From JANXQG01 sp037147235 (GTDB lineage: Bacteria > Planctomycetota > Planctomycetia > Pirellulales > Thermoguttaceae): a stretch of 44,052 bases of DNA. The number at the start of each line of letters is the position of its first letter. Position 1 is the stretch's first letter. Position numbers and translations under genes: made by a program. The DNA is taken from assembly GCA_037147235.1 (NCBI GenBank), contig JBAWVO010000011.1:1-44052 (forward strand), in the 5' to 3' direction. This document shows, piece by piece, positions 6,779-15,129 of the stretch. The notes beneath the pieces were generated by a model. It was not told the origin of the DNA, did not search any database, and saw nothing but the letters and a program-made list of their open reading frames with translations.

Positions 6779-7711
6779 ATGCCAAAACTTGTGACAACCT
6801 GGCTCCTGCCGCTGGCGATTCTCGTCCTTCCGGGCTGCGACCACGATGCATCTAGCATCGGCCACGTCGAATCGGTTTGGGGACGGCAGGGTATCTCGGA
6901 TGGCCGATTCCAAACACCCCGAGCGATTGCCATCGATCGCGACGACCTGCTTTACATCGTCGATAAGACGGCCCGCATCCAGGTCTTCAAGACCGACGGC
7001 ACTTTTCTCCGCGAGTGGTCCACACCCGACCACGCCAACGGCAAGCCGACCGGCCTGAGCTTTGATCGCGACGGCAACCTCATGGTAGCCGATACGCATT
7101 ACTTTCAAGTACTTGTCTACTCGCCCCAAGGCAAGCTGCTCCGCACGTTGGGTGGCAAGCCGGGCGAAAAGCCGGGTGAATTCGGCTTCGTGACCGGTAC
7201 AGCCCAGGATTCGCAAGGCAACGCGTACATTTCCGAATATGGCGAGTACGACCGAATCCAAAAATTCGCGCCCGATGGCCGCTTCCTCCTGCAATGGGGC
7301 GGTCACGGCTCCGCGCCAGGCCAGTTCTCTCGACCACAAAAGATCGTCTTCGATGCCGACGATCATCTTTGGGTCACCGATGCCGGCAATCATCGCATCC
7401 AGGTCTTTGACACCGAAGGTAAATTGCTGAAGTCGTGGGGAGTGCAAGGCAGCAAGCCGGGCGAGCTTTACTATCCCTACGACATCGTACTCGCCCCGCA
7501 CGATACCTTATATGTTTGCGAGTACGGCAACCATCGCATCCAGAAGTTTACCCGCGACGGCCGCTCCTTGGGCTGCTGGGGATATGAAGGACGGGGAGAA
7601 GGGGAGTTGTTTAATCCTTGGGGCGTGGCGAGGGATAGCCGGGGGAGGCTTTATGTGTTGGATACGGGTAATAATCGGGTACAATGCGTGCGAATGACGA
7701 ATGACGAATGA
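6779..7711 (+). CDS. NHL-repeat beta-propeller lipoprotein
   Basis: A 310-residue protein. The N-terminus MPKLVTTWLLPLAILVLPGC is a lipoprotein signal with Cys20 as the acylated residue. The rest consists of about six NHL blades, each with a pattern like G-x-F-x-x-P-x-x-I-A-x-D-x-x-x-x-L-Y-I-V-D followed by R-I-Q-x-F; examples are FQTPRAIAIDRDDLLYIVD, HLWVTDAGNHRIQVFD and LYVLDTGNNRVQC. It should form a closed propeller outside the cytoplasm, for protein or ligand binding. No Shine-Dalgarno site is visible because a repeat hairpin ends five bases before the ATG. The last residues, MTNDE, and the stop are supplied by a heptamer repeat, so the original C-terminus may have been different. Confidence 0.87.
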   Translation: MPKLVTTWLLPLAILVLPGCDHDASSIGHVESVWGRQGISDGRFQTPRAIAIDRDDLLYIVDKTARIQVFKTDGTFLREWSTPDHANGKPTGLSFDRDGNLMVADTHYFQVLVYSPQGKLLRTLGGKPGEKPGEFGFVTGTAQDSQGNAYISEYGEYDRIQKFAPDGRFLLQWGGHGSAPGQFSRPQKIVFDADDHLWVTDAGNHRIQVFDTEGKLLKSWGVQGSKPGELYYPYDIVLAPHDTLYVCEYGNHRIQKFTRDGRSLGCWGYEGRGEGELFNPWGVARDSRGRLYVLDTGNNRVQCVRMTNDE

Positions 7712-8208
7712 CGAATGACGAATGACGAATGACGAATGACGAAAGGCTATTGCAGATGGATAATGACAAGGCGAATGCCGAAAGCGTTGCTACTCCGACG
7801 AAAAAGCCCTACGATTTGGAAGAGCGGACAGCGTTATTCGGGGAGGCTGTCATTCTGTTCACCCGAAAATTGCCGAGAGATGTGATCACCATGCCCCTGA
7901 TTGGACAATTGGTTCGCAGTGGTACAAGCGTTGGGGCGAACTATTGCGAGGCGGACGATTCGGTCTCGAAGAAAGACTTTCGCCATCGAATCAGCATTTG
8001 CAAGAAGGAGGCACGTGAAACCAAATTCTGGCTGCGCATGATGGCCACCGCCACTCCTGAATCGAAGTCTGAGGGGCGGATTCTGTGGCAAGAGGCCAAA
8101 GAACTTCATTTGATTTTCAGTGCTATCTGGAGAAGGCGAAAATCATGACCCACATGTCTTCTCTTCATTTTTTCGTCATTCGTCATTCGTCATTCGTCAT
8201 TCGTCATT
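7691..8208 (+). repeat. Unit bracketed by inverted heptamer arrays
   Basis: The left array (7691-7743) is about 7.5 copies of CGAATGA. The right array (8172-8208) is about five copies of TTCGTCA, its exact complement. The arrays therefore form an inverted pair able to fold into a long stem around the small gene between them. A 23S rRNA intervening sequence has the same plan: complementary ends enclosing an S23-type gene. Whether this unit moves is not shown here. Confidence 0.7.
7756..8148 (+). CDS. Four-helix-bundle protein (S23/IVS-encoded family)
   Basis: A 130-residue all-helical protein of the four-helix-bundle family first described from 23S rRNA intervening sequences. The diagnostic stretches are KLPRDVITMPLIGQLVRSGT, SVGANYCEADDSVSKKDF and HRISICKKEARETKFWLRMM. 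The ATG at 7756 has an AAAGG nine bases upstream; an earlier ATG at 7729 lies inside the heptamer array and would add repeat-encoded residues MTNDER. Family members are small pentameric bundles; a related protein (Avd) binds nucleic acid in diversity-generating retroelements. No reverse transcriptase or variable repeat is nearby. The function of stand-alone members is unknown. Confidence 0.85.
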   Translation: MDNDKANAESVATPTKKPYDLEERTALFGEAVILFTRKLPRDVITMPLIGQLVRSGTSVGANYCEADDSVSKKDFRHRISICKKEARETKFWLRMMATATPESKSEGRILWQEAKELHLIFSAIWRRRKS

Positions 8209-8217
8209 TCCTAGCCC

Positions 8218-11200
8218 ATGTTTCTCTACCACCCTTCGTTTAACTCTCCCTCCTACCTGGCAATACTCTTGCTCTTGCCAGTGCTCTGGTGGTATAGCTA
8301 TCGCCGACTAGCTGGGCTGGGGAGAATTCGCCGTTGGCTGGCCTTGCTGTTTCGTACGCTCGTGATTGTGCTCTTGGTCATGGCAGCAGCCGACATGCAA
8401 ATTGTGCGGAGCAACGATCATCTGACGGTTCTCTATCTGCTGGATCAGTCGCTAAGCATCCCGGAAGAAAAACGCGCGGCGATGATCAAGTACGTCCGCG
8501 ACGAAGTCCACGCCCATCGCCACGATAAAGACCGCGCCGGTGTGATTGTCTTCGGCCGCAATGCTGCGATCGAGCTTCCGCCCTTTGACGACGATCTGCA
8601 AATGGGCAGTTCGATCGAGAGCCTTTTCGACCCGCAGGCGACGAACATCGCCGCCGCCATGAAACTGGCCCAGGCCACGTTTCCCGAAAATGCCGCCCGG
8701 CGGATCGTTCTGGTGACCGACGGGAACCAGAACCAGGGCAACGCTCTGGAGCAGGCTCAGGCCGTGGCTGCCGCTGGCATCGGCATGGATGTCGTTGCGA
8801 TTCGCTACCACACGCGGGCCGAAGTGGCCGTGGAGCGAGTGATCCTGCCCAGCGAAGTCCGTCTCAATCAGCCGTTCGACCTCCGCGTCGTGCTTTCCAA
8901 CAACTGCGATGACAAGCCGGGCGATACCGGCGAAGTGCCCGGCCGGCTGATTGTCACCAAAATCGTCGATGACCAGCCGATCGACCGCACGGAACAACGT
9001 GTGACGCTTCCGCCCGGCAAGAAGGTCTTCAATCTGCGACAGACAATTGATAGCGCGAATTTTTATACCTACGAGGCTAAATTCGTCCCCGACCGGCCTG
9101 AAGACGACGCCATGCCGCAAAACAATCGTGCCACGGCCTTTATCCACGTGGCCGGCAAAGGGCAGGTGTTGCTGATCGTCAGCCAGGAACGGCCCAACGA
9201 ATATGGGCCGCTTGCCGAGCGGCTGCGGCAGCATGGCATGGAAGTTGTCGTCCGCGGCACGGATCGGCTTTTTTCCAGCCTTGCCGAGTTGCAGATCTTT
9301 GACACGATCGTGCTGGCCAATGTGCCCCGTGCCACCAGCGATGAAGTGAGCTTCAGTGACGAACAGATCGACATGCTCGTGCGCAACACGCAGCAGATGG
9401 GCGCGGGGCTGGTCATGCTGGGCGGTGCGGAAAGTTTTGGCGCAGGCGGATGGACCGGCACGGAACTGGAAAAGGCGATGCCGGTCGATTTCCAGATTCG
9501 CAATGCGGAAGTGGCCCCGCGCGGCGCGCTGGTGCTCCTCATGCACGCCAGCGAAATTGCCCAAGGCAACGGCATCCAGAAACAGATCGCCAAGGAAGCG
9601 ATCAAGACGCTCAGCGGTCAGGACTATTGCGGCGTGATGCAATGGAACGGCAACGAGCAGTGGATCTACGACCAAGGCCCCGTGGAGATCGCCCAATACC
9701 GCAACAAGCTGCTGGCGGCCGTCGATCGGATGGTCCCCGGCGACATGCCCGACTTTGAACCGGCCATGCTCTTGGCCGAACAAGGTTTCGCCGGGCTGCA
9801 AAACCAGCAGCAGGTGGCTGTGAAGCACATGATCGTACTCAGTGACGGCGACCCCGGCCCACCGCAGGCAGCGACAATCAACCGGCTGAGGGCCATGGGA
9901 GTGACGATTTCCACGGTGGCCGTCAACGCCCACGGCACGTCCGAGAGCCAGAATCTAGCCAAGCTTGCCTCGGACGGCAATGGCAAGTATTACTCGGTGA
10001 ACAATCCCAGCAAAGCCTTGCCGCGGATATTTCAGAAAGAAGCCCGCCGGGTATCCCGACCGATTCTTTATGACCCCCACAGTTCGTTTCCCGTGAAGCA
10101 GGTCTCCCAACATCCGATGATGTCCGGCATCCGCGAACTGCCGCCGATCCAAGGCTACGTGCTCACGAGCAAGAAGGAGAACCCGTTGGTGGAAACCGTG
10201 CTCTTGGCCACGAAGCCGGGCGGCGAGGAGAACACCACGATCCTGGCCGGCTGGAACTACGGACTTGGCCGCGCGGTCGCCTTCACCACCGATGCCGGAT
10301 TGCGATGGACGCCGGATTGGTCCGGCAGCGCGGCGGGCGACAAACTCTTTGCCCAGATCGTTCGCTGGTCGATGCGGCCCTCGGGCGGATCGGGAAAGCT
10401 GGCCGCGACCTTCGAGCCGCAGGAAGGCAAGATGCGGGTTGTCGTCACGGCACTGGACGATAAGAATGATTTCCTCAACTTCCTGACCATGACCGGCACG
10501 GCCGTCGGACCTGATTTGAAGAAGCCGCTGGGCCTGGAGATCGAGCAGACCGCACCGGGCCGTTATGTGGGCACGTTCCCCATGCACGAAGCGGGCAGTT
10601 ACTTCGTGACGATCAATCCAGGCCGCGGCATGGCACCCTTGCGGACGGGCGTGAACGTGCCCTATTCCGACGAGTTTCGCGATCGCGAGGCCAACGATCC
10701 CCTGCTGACCCAGCTCGCCGCCGTGCAGCCCAAGGACGGTCCGCCGGGCCAACTCATCGAAAATCCGGACGCGACCGGCAAGTTGTTGGATTTCAACACC
10801 TTCCGCCACGATTTGCCCAAGGCCAGCAGTAGCCAGGAGGCGTGGCATTGGCTAATTCTCATGGCCAGTTGCGTCTTCCTGGGCGACGTGTTCATCCGCC
10901 GCGTACAGGTACACTTCGCCTGGCTGCCGCTGCTGTTGGTCCGTCTGCGCGATTTCATCCTTCGCCGCCAGCCCGCGCCGGCTCTGCCACAGTACATTGA
11001 GCGTTTGAAGAGTCGCAAGGCGGAAGTGGCCGAACACCTGGAGCAGCTTCGCGCGACGGCGCGGTTCGAGTTGCCCACCCAAGCACCGATTGATTTGAAG
11101 CCGCTCGACGAACCGGAACGTGTTTCGCCCACAGCTTCCGAACCCCGTGCGACTGAAATGTCCCCGGCGAAGGCAGAGGTTGGGAAAGAAGAAGAGACGT

Positions 11201-11253
11201 ATACCGAGCGGCTCTTAAAGGCGAAGAAGAAGGCGTGGGAAGAACGCCCTTGA
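8218..11253 (+). CDS. Membrane VWA / glutamine-amidotransferase-like protein
   Basis: A 1011-residue protein with two N-terminal transmembrane helices (about 12-28 and 42-58). A VWA domain follows with an intact MIDAS start Asp76-x-Ser78-x-Ser80 (LYLLDQSLS) and VTDGNQ. A class-I glutamine-amidotransferase-like region (about 314-430, GLVMLGGAESFGAGGW) comes next, then a second VWA-like region (about 435-575) in which the DxSxS motif reads LLMHASEI while LSDGDPG is kept. A further membrane segment is near 875-895, followed by a charged cytoplasmic tail ending KAKKKAWEERP. Planctomycetes carry several such large proteins, related to BatA-type aerotolerance modules but without the usual MoxR ATPase neighbour here. 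The start follows directly on the heptamer array. Confidence 0.85.
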   Translation: MFLYHPSFNSPSYLAILLLLPVLWWYSYRRLAGLGRIRRWLALLFRTLVIVLLVMAAADMQIVRSNDHLTVLYLLDQSLSIPEEKRAAMIKYVRDEVHAHRHDKDRAGVIVFGRNAAIELPPFDDDLQMGSSIESLFDPQATNIAAAMKLAQATFPENAARRIVLVTDGNQNQGNALEQAQAVAAAGIGMDVVAIRYHTRAEVAVERVILPSEVRLNQPFDLRVVLSNNCDDKPGDTGEVPGRLIVTKIVDDQPIDRTEQRVTLPPGKKVFNLRQTIDSANFYTYEAKFVPDRPEDDAMPQNNRATAFIHVAGKGQVLLIVSQERPNEYGPLAERLRQHGMEVVVRGTDRLFSSLAELQIFDTIVLANVPRATSDEVSFSDEQIDMLVRNTQQMGAGLVMLGGAESFGAGGWTGTELEKAMPVDFQIRNAEVAPRGALVLLMHASEIAQGNGIQKQIAKEAIKTLSGQDYCGVMQWNGNEQWIYDQGPVEIAQYRNKLLAAVDRMVPGDMPDFEPAMLLAEQGFAGLQNQQQVAVKHMIVLSDGDPGPPQAATINRLRAMGVTISTVAVNAHGTSESQNLAKLASDGNGKYYSVNNPSKALPRIFQKEARRVSRPILYDPHSSFPVKQVSQHPMMSGIRELPPIQGYVLTSKKENPLVETVLLATKPGGEENTTILAGWNYGLGRAVAFTTDAGLRWTPDWSGSAAGDKLFAQIVRWSMRPSGGSGKLAATFEPQEGKMRVVVTALDDKNDFLNFLTMTGTAVGPDLKKPLGLEIEQTAPGRYVGTFPMHEAGSYFVTINPGRGMAPLRTGVNVPYSDEFRDREANDPLLTQLAAVQPKDGPPGQLIENPDATGKLLDFNTFRHDLPKASSSQEAWHWLILMASCVFLGDVFIRRVQVHFAWLPLLLVRLRDFILRRQPAPALPQYIERLKSRKAEVAEHLEQLRATARFELPTQAPIDLKPLDEPERVSPTASEPRATEMSPAKAEVGKEEETYTERLLKAKKKAWEERP

Positions 11254-11313
11254 GGCCCGCTGGTGGCCGCTTCTTTCCAGTGCGGTCCCCAAACCGGTAG
11301 GCACTTGGATAAA

Positions 11314-11480
11314 TTGGCTCTTCCGGTTTTGGGTGCAGAAGTAGGGTGGGTGGAGCACGGAAACCCAATCGCTGTGGTGCGTTGCGCGAACCGGTTTACT
11401 CCAGGGAAAAATGTTCCCGTTCGTTAGATTCCGTGCGTAACCCACCATTTCCACGAAGGGGTTCGCTCCACGCACCCTAC
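11314..11480 (+). repeat. Composite palindromic repeat, long copy
   Basis: The TTGGCTCTTCCGG tag (11314-11326) and GGGTGCAGAA lead into a 140-bp imperfect palindrome (11341-11480). The outer arms GTAGGGTGGGTGGAGC and GCTCCACGCACCCTAC pair at 15 of 16 positions. Together with the next element it fills the 355-base gap after the VWA gene; no gene is visible in it. Confidence 0.7.
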
Positions 11481-11494
11481 GGGAAATCTAGGAA

Positions 11495-11578
11495 GTAGGG
11501 TGGGGAGAGTGAAACGAGCCCCACCAAAAGCGGACCGCAACAGAATTGGTGGGGCTCGCTGCGCTCTCCCCACCCTAC
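11495..11578 (+). repeat. 84-bp two-stem palindrome
   Basis: The outer arms GTAGGGTGGGGAGAG and CTCTCCCCACCCTAC are perfect complements. An inner stem CGAGCCCCACCA pairs with TGGTGGGGCTCG. The same left arm (GTAGGGTG...CGAGTGAAACGAGCC) recurs at 39360-39390 and in partial form at 28519-28535, and its right arm ends the fragment at the window's left edge. Confidence 0.72.
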
Positions 11579-11608
11579 ACTTGTTGTTGACCCTTTCCGC
11601 AACTGAAA

Positions 11609-12517
11609 CTACTTTCCGGCCTTCTCGGGCGCATGGATAGCTTCCGGCTGCGGCGAGAGCTTTGCACTGGACGTGGCATCGGCCTTCAGGTCGCCCAGGG
11701 CATATTGCATGCCGTCGCAGTAGAACTGGAGAAGCGTGGGATTCCAGAAGATTTCGTGGACGTGGCCCAGCGAGCAATAAAAGGCATGGCCCTTGCCCAC
11801 TTCTTGAATCCAGGCTACGGCATTGTCGCCGTCGGGACGGCTTTGCTTGTTGTCTATGCGGGTCATGTCCATGCTGAGCAGGACATGCAAACGATCGCGG
11901 GAGTAGGGGGCCTTGAAGCGATAGATCTCGTCTTTAACCCAGAAAGCCTTGCCGTCGAATGCCTTCGAGAGCGGACTTTTGGGATCGTCAAGCTTTACCG
12001 GAATCTGTTGCCAAGGATGGCCATTGAACACGGCGCCGATCATATCCTGTCCTTCCTTCCAGGTGGGGAAGTTGTCGCAGGCGGCATGAATGCCGACGAT
12101 GCCGCCGCCATTGCGGACAAATTCCAGCAGGGCCTCGCGGTGCTTGGGATCCTTGAACTTCAATTGCGTGGTATTGTTGAACACCACCGCATCGTACTTC
12201 TTGAGCGAGTCGGCATCAAAGGCTTTCATGTCAACGCTGATGTCCGACTTCCACGCCCCGGTCTTCTCACCCATCAACTCCAACGCCTTGGCGCCGATTG
12301 GGATCGAGTCGTGCGGGAAACCTTCCGTGCGGCAGAAGATCAGGATCCGGCGGGGCTTTGCCGGTTCCGCCGTGGCCTTGGCCGGCAATGCCTCCTTGAC
12401 CTTCTTCAATTCATTCTCAGGAACCTGCTTCAGGACGTCGGCGGCCAACACGACCGGCCCGGTCAATAATGCGATGGTCAGGGCGACCATCAGGGAAACA
12501 ACGAACTTCGCCTTCAT
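11609..12517 (-). CDS. Exported ThuA-like domain protein
   Basis: A 302-residue protein with a signal peptide (ALLTGPVVLAADV). The ThuA-like fold, a class-I glutamine-amidotransferase-like domain named after trehalose utilisation protein A, spans about residues 55-270: RILIFCRTEGFPHDSIPIG, KKYDAVVFNNTTQLKF, VRNGGGIVGIHAACDNF, GHPWQQIPV and a C-terminal GHVHEIFWNPTLLQF. The strong AAGGAG site decides the ATG at 12517. ThuA-like domains often accompany periplasmic carbohydrate degradation in planctomycetes, and the next gene is glycoside-hydrolase-like, encoded in the same direction with a gap of about 100 bases. The enzymatic role is unproven; no Cys-His-Glu triad is obvious. Confidence 0.88.
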   Translation of the reverse strand: MKAKFVVSLMVALTIALLTGPVVLAADVLKQVPENELKKVKEALPAKATAEPAKPRRILIFCRTEGFPHDSIPIGAKALELMGEKTGAWKSDISVDMKAFDADSLKKYDAVVFNNTTQLKFKDPKHREALLEFVRNGGGIVGIHAACDNFPTWKEGQDMIGAVFNGHPWQQIPVKLDDPKSPLSKAFDGKAFWVKDEIYRFKAPYSRDRLHVLLSMDMTRIDNKQSRPDGDNAVAWIQEVGKGHAFYCSLGHVHEIFWNPTLLQFYCDGMQYALGDLKADATSSAKLSPQPEAIHAPEKAGK

Positions 12518-12618
12518 CAAAACTCTCCTTGTAAAACGGACACAAAACACACAACAATAAATTCTAACCTAATTAGCATAGCATGATTCTGGGGCGCATG
12601 TCACTCCTGTGGGGATTG

Positions 12619-14859
12619 TCATTGCGGCTCCAGCTTGATTACGTCCTTTGCCCGCGATTCAGGCGTGACTTTGAACTGCTCCAGTTTACCGTCGCGATAG
12701 ACACCCTCGACGACCGTCTGCTTCGGCGCGTGGAGCTTGAATTCGACGTTCCACGGCTTCGGCCAAGCGGGGAAGAGAAGCAGTTTGTCGCCCACCGGTT
12801 GCAGAATCATGTATTGCAGGGCCATTTGCCCAACGCCGCCGTGATCCATGTCGGGGATTTCGTCGTTGCCGGGGCCCCACATGGCCGGAAAACGGAAACT
12901 CCTGTTGACGTTCGCAAACCGGCCGGCCACGCTCTGCCTCGCCTGGGCCGCCAGACCAAGGCAGGCCGTGTCGATGTCATCCTGCCACCAACAGGTGTTG
13001 TGCCGGTTCTCACGACGATTGAATGTTTCGCGGGCAATCTCCAATCCGTCGCGGCCAACGCCGAACAGCCGATAAGGGAATACCGCGTACAACTCGGGGT
13101 TTTCCACGTTGGCATGGTTGCCAAAGGTTTCAGCGGGCAAGAGGAATGTTTTGCCACCGACGGTCTTCGTAGGTACTTCAGGCAATTCGCTGAGCAGTCG
13201 CTTCCAGTCGGTGCGCTGACGCTCGCTGGTCAGGTCGGTGGGCAATTCCAAGAGGCGGCCGACGACAAACTTGAGTCCGGCGACTTCCGGCAGAGGGTTG
13301 ACCGCCACATGCCACGTCTCCAGCGAGGCGGCCGGCTCAAAGCGGATCTTGCCCTTCGCGTCGCGTTTGTAGTGCTGGTCGTAAAACTGGACGATCGCAG
13401 AGGCCAGCGGCAGCAACGTATCGGTGGCGAATTGCCGGTCTTCAGTGTTGGCATAATATTCCAACATCATCGTGGATAGCTCGATACCGCCGGACCAGTA
13501 GTAGCGGATGTACGAATTCGTGGCCAGCCCGACGGGATTGCCGCCGCGGTTCCAGCCGTAATCGGGGTTGGCGTAGGTGCCCCAGGAATAGAGGGTTTCC
13601 GGGAAGAACGCACCGTCGTGGCCGTGGTAGATCCGAGTCCGCTGCTTGGCCAGGGGTAAAGCGGCCAGGTAGGTGCGGAACATCGGCCGCAGCACGTCGT
13701 AGTCACCCGTGGCAATCATCGGCCAATAAACTAGGCGGAAGTTCTGGAACCAATTCGCGCCGGCCCAGCGGCGGTAATCGGGATCGCGCTCATAAGGGAG
13801 CGTGAAAATCGAGCCGTTGAACTTGATCCAGGGGTTGCCCCGCCCGCCGCAAGCGGTCAGATAGCGCTGCAACCCGTACCCGAGGGTTGTCGGTTGGGCG
13901 TCCGACGGGCCGCTGAGGCGAATCCAACTCCGATTCCAGAATTCGCGCCACCCTTGCCGATGCGCCTCGCGGGCGGTCTCCAGGTTGATCGCAGCAAGCC
14001 GCGCGATATTCGCCTCCAGTGCCGCCAGCCACTGCTCGGGCTTGGCCGGATGTTGGCTGAGCACGTGGATAGCGATGGCCTGCTTGTCGCGCGGCTGGGC
14101 CGATTTGATCGCCGCAGTGCCGTCGCTGACCATGCCTTCGCCCACGATGGCTCCACCGAACGTGCGGTCCAATAACGGATCGATTGCGCCCTGCATCGCG
14201 CTTTCCAAGCCCTGCAACTTCAGGGTCGCCGGCCACACGGAATGCGCGTTGTGGTGATACCACACCACGCGGTCCTTCTGATGCTCCAGGATGGTGTCGG
14301 GATACTGGATGGTCGGCTTGCCGCTCTGGTTCAAAGGGTCACTGTGCGACAGATCCCGGCCAGCGAGCGTGCGCTGCTGGGTTCGCCACGATTCCAACGC
14401 GGCGCGGACCTCAAAGGGTTTTTTGCCCTGGGCCTCCAAGTGGATGATGGGCTGCTGGGCATCGACCCATAGCCGCAACGTCACGTCCGAATCGTCCTTG
14501 CCGGCCTGGACGACGAACTCGCCGCTGCCGAGCTTGAGTTCCTGGCGATAAGGCCCGCCTTTGACGACCGGATTGGGCGTGAGCTTGACGCGCACCCGCC
14601 CAAGCTTGAGCAGCCGATTGTTGTCGTCGTAGGCATCGGTCTTACCGATGTAGAAGAGCAAATCGCCGTTTTCCTCGACCCACGCGCTGATCCCCACCTC
14701 GCCGTTGCCCAGCGGCATGGCACCGTGGAAGTCCTTGCTGGGTGAATCAAAGGCGATATTGTAGCGGTCGATGGGCTGCGCGGCCGAATCGTCGGCCATT
14801 GCCCGATGATTGGCGATCATACCCAGAAGAAGGGGCCATGCAAGGATAGCGATTTTCAT
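12619..14859 (-). CDS. Exported DUF5703 / GH95-like glycoside hydrolase
   Basis: A 746-residue protein with a short signal peptide (LLLGMIANHRAMA). The N-terminal beta-sandwich carries the DUF5703 signature DFHGAMPLGNGEVGISAWVE, close to the opening domain of GH95 alpha-L-fucosidases. A long alpha/alpha-toroid catalytic-like domain follows from about residue 300 (WNRSWIRLSG, NLVYWPM-type helices, GYGWNRGGNPVG, HDGAFFPETLYSWG). The C-terminal part (GGVGQMALQYMILQP, LLLFPAWPKPWNVEFKLHAP) resembles the GH95 end domain. It probably removes a terminal deoxy-sugar or related residue from polysaccharide in the periplasm; specificity is unknown. It is co-directional with the ThuA gene and divergent from the MGH1-like gene. 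Confidence 0.78.
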   Translation of the reverse strand: MKIAILAWPLLLGMIANHRAMADDSAAQPIDRYNIAFDSPSKDFHGAMPLGNGEVGISAWVEENGDLLFYIGKTDAYDDNNRLLKLGRVRVKLTPNPVVKGGPYRQELKLGSGEFVVQAGKDDSDVTLRLWVDAQQPIIHLEAQGKKPFEVRAALESWRTQQRTLAGRDLSHSDPLNQSGKPTIQYPDTILEHQKDRVVWYHHNAHSVWPATLKLQGLESAMQGAIDPLLDRTFGGAIVGEGMVSDGTAAIKSAQPRDKQAIAIHVLSQHPAKPEQWLAALEANIARLAAINLETAREAHRQGWREFWNRSWIRLSGPSDAQPTTLGYGLQRYLTACGGRGNPWIKFNGSIFTLPYERDPDYRRWAGANWFQNFRLVYWPMIATGDYDVLRPMFRTYLAALPLAKQRTRIYHGHDGAFFPETLYSWGTYANPDYGWNRGGNPVGLATNSYIRYYWSGGIELSTMMLEYYANTEDRQFATDTLLPLASAIVQFYDQHYKRDAKGKIRFEPAASLETWHVAVNPLPEVAGLKFVVGRLLELPTDLTSERQRTDWKRLLSELPEVPTKTVGGKTFLLPAETFGNHANVENPELYAVFPYRLFGVGRDGLEIARETFNRRENRHNTCWWQDDIDTACLGLAAQARQSVAGRFANVNRSFRFPAMWGPGNDEIPDMDHGGVGQMALQYMILQPVGDKLLLFPAWPKPWNVEFKLHAPKQTVVEGVYRDGKLEQFKVTPESRAKDVIKLEPQ

Positions 14860-14928
14860 GTTTTTTTCGGCTATGGGTTGCGGTGGGCGGTTGTGGTAGG
14901 CGTTGGATATTCCGACACAATTGTCATC

Positions 14929-14953
14929 TGCACGTAGAACCGGAAGAGTCCAA
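14929..14953 (-). repeat. Solo GGCTCTTCCGG tag
   Basis: Read on the minus strand this is TTGGACTCTTCCGG, then TTCTACGTGCAG, then a nearby CAATTGTG. It is the fourth copy of the tag that elsewhere sits next to GTAGGG palindromes; here a different palindrome lies 50 bases away. Confidence 0.5.
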
Positions 14954-14990
14954 GAACATGAGTATTACTTGTCTTGGCGCAAAATGCAAG

Positions 14991-15127
14991 TAACAATGGT
15001 AGTGGTAAGATTTTCTGGCAAGCGCGTGGCACGGGCTTCTAGCCCGTGGAATTCGACACTGGCAAGATGCCCGTGCCACGGTGGCATCCGTCTGCCAGAG
15101 AATCTTGCCACACACTAACAATGGTAG
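14991..15127 (+). mobile_element. Palindromic insertion flanked by a 12-bp direct repeat (MITE-like)
   Basis: TAACAATGGTAG occurs at 14991-15002 and again at 15116-15127. Between the copies lies a nested palindrome: GTGGTAAGATTTTCTGGCA (15002-15020) pairs with TGCCAGAGAATCTTGCCAC (15093-15111) at 17 of 19 positions, and GTGGCACGGGC pairs with GCCCGTGCCAC inside it. Direct repeats of this kind look like a duplicated target site. The right copy contains an ATG in frame with the following gene. Confidence 0.6.
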
Positions 15128-15129
15128 CT

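Noticed and set aside
7756..8148. Four-helix-bundle gene as Avd of a diversity-generating retroelement
   Set aside because: No reverse transcriptase, template repeat or variable repeat lies near it.
7691..8208. Heptamer arrays as a CRISPR array
   Set aside because: The units are seven bases long and directly adjacent, with no spacers and no cas genes.
8452..9933. A 493-codon open frame on the minus strand
   Set aside because: It is antisense to the VWA protein; low-complexity His-rich composition, no family.
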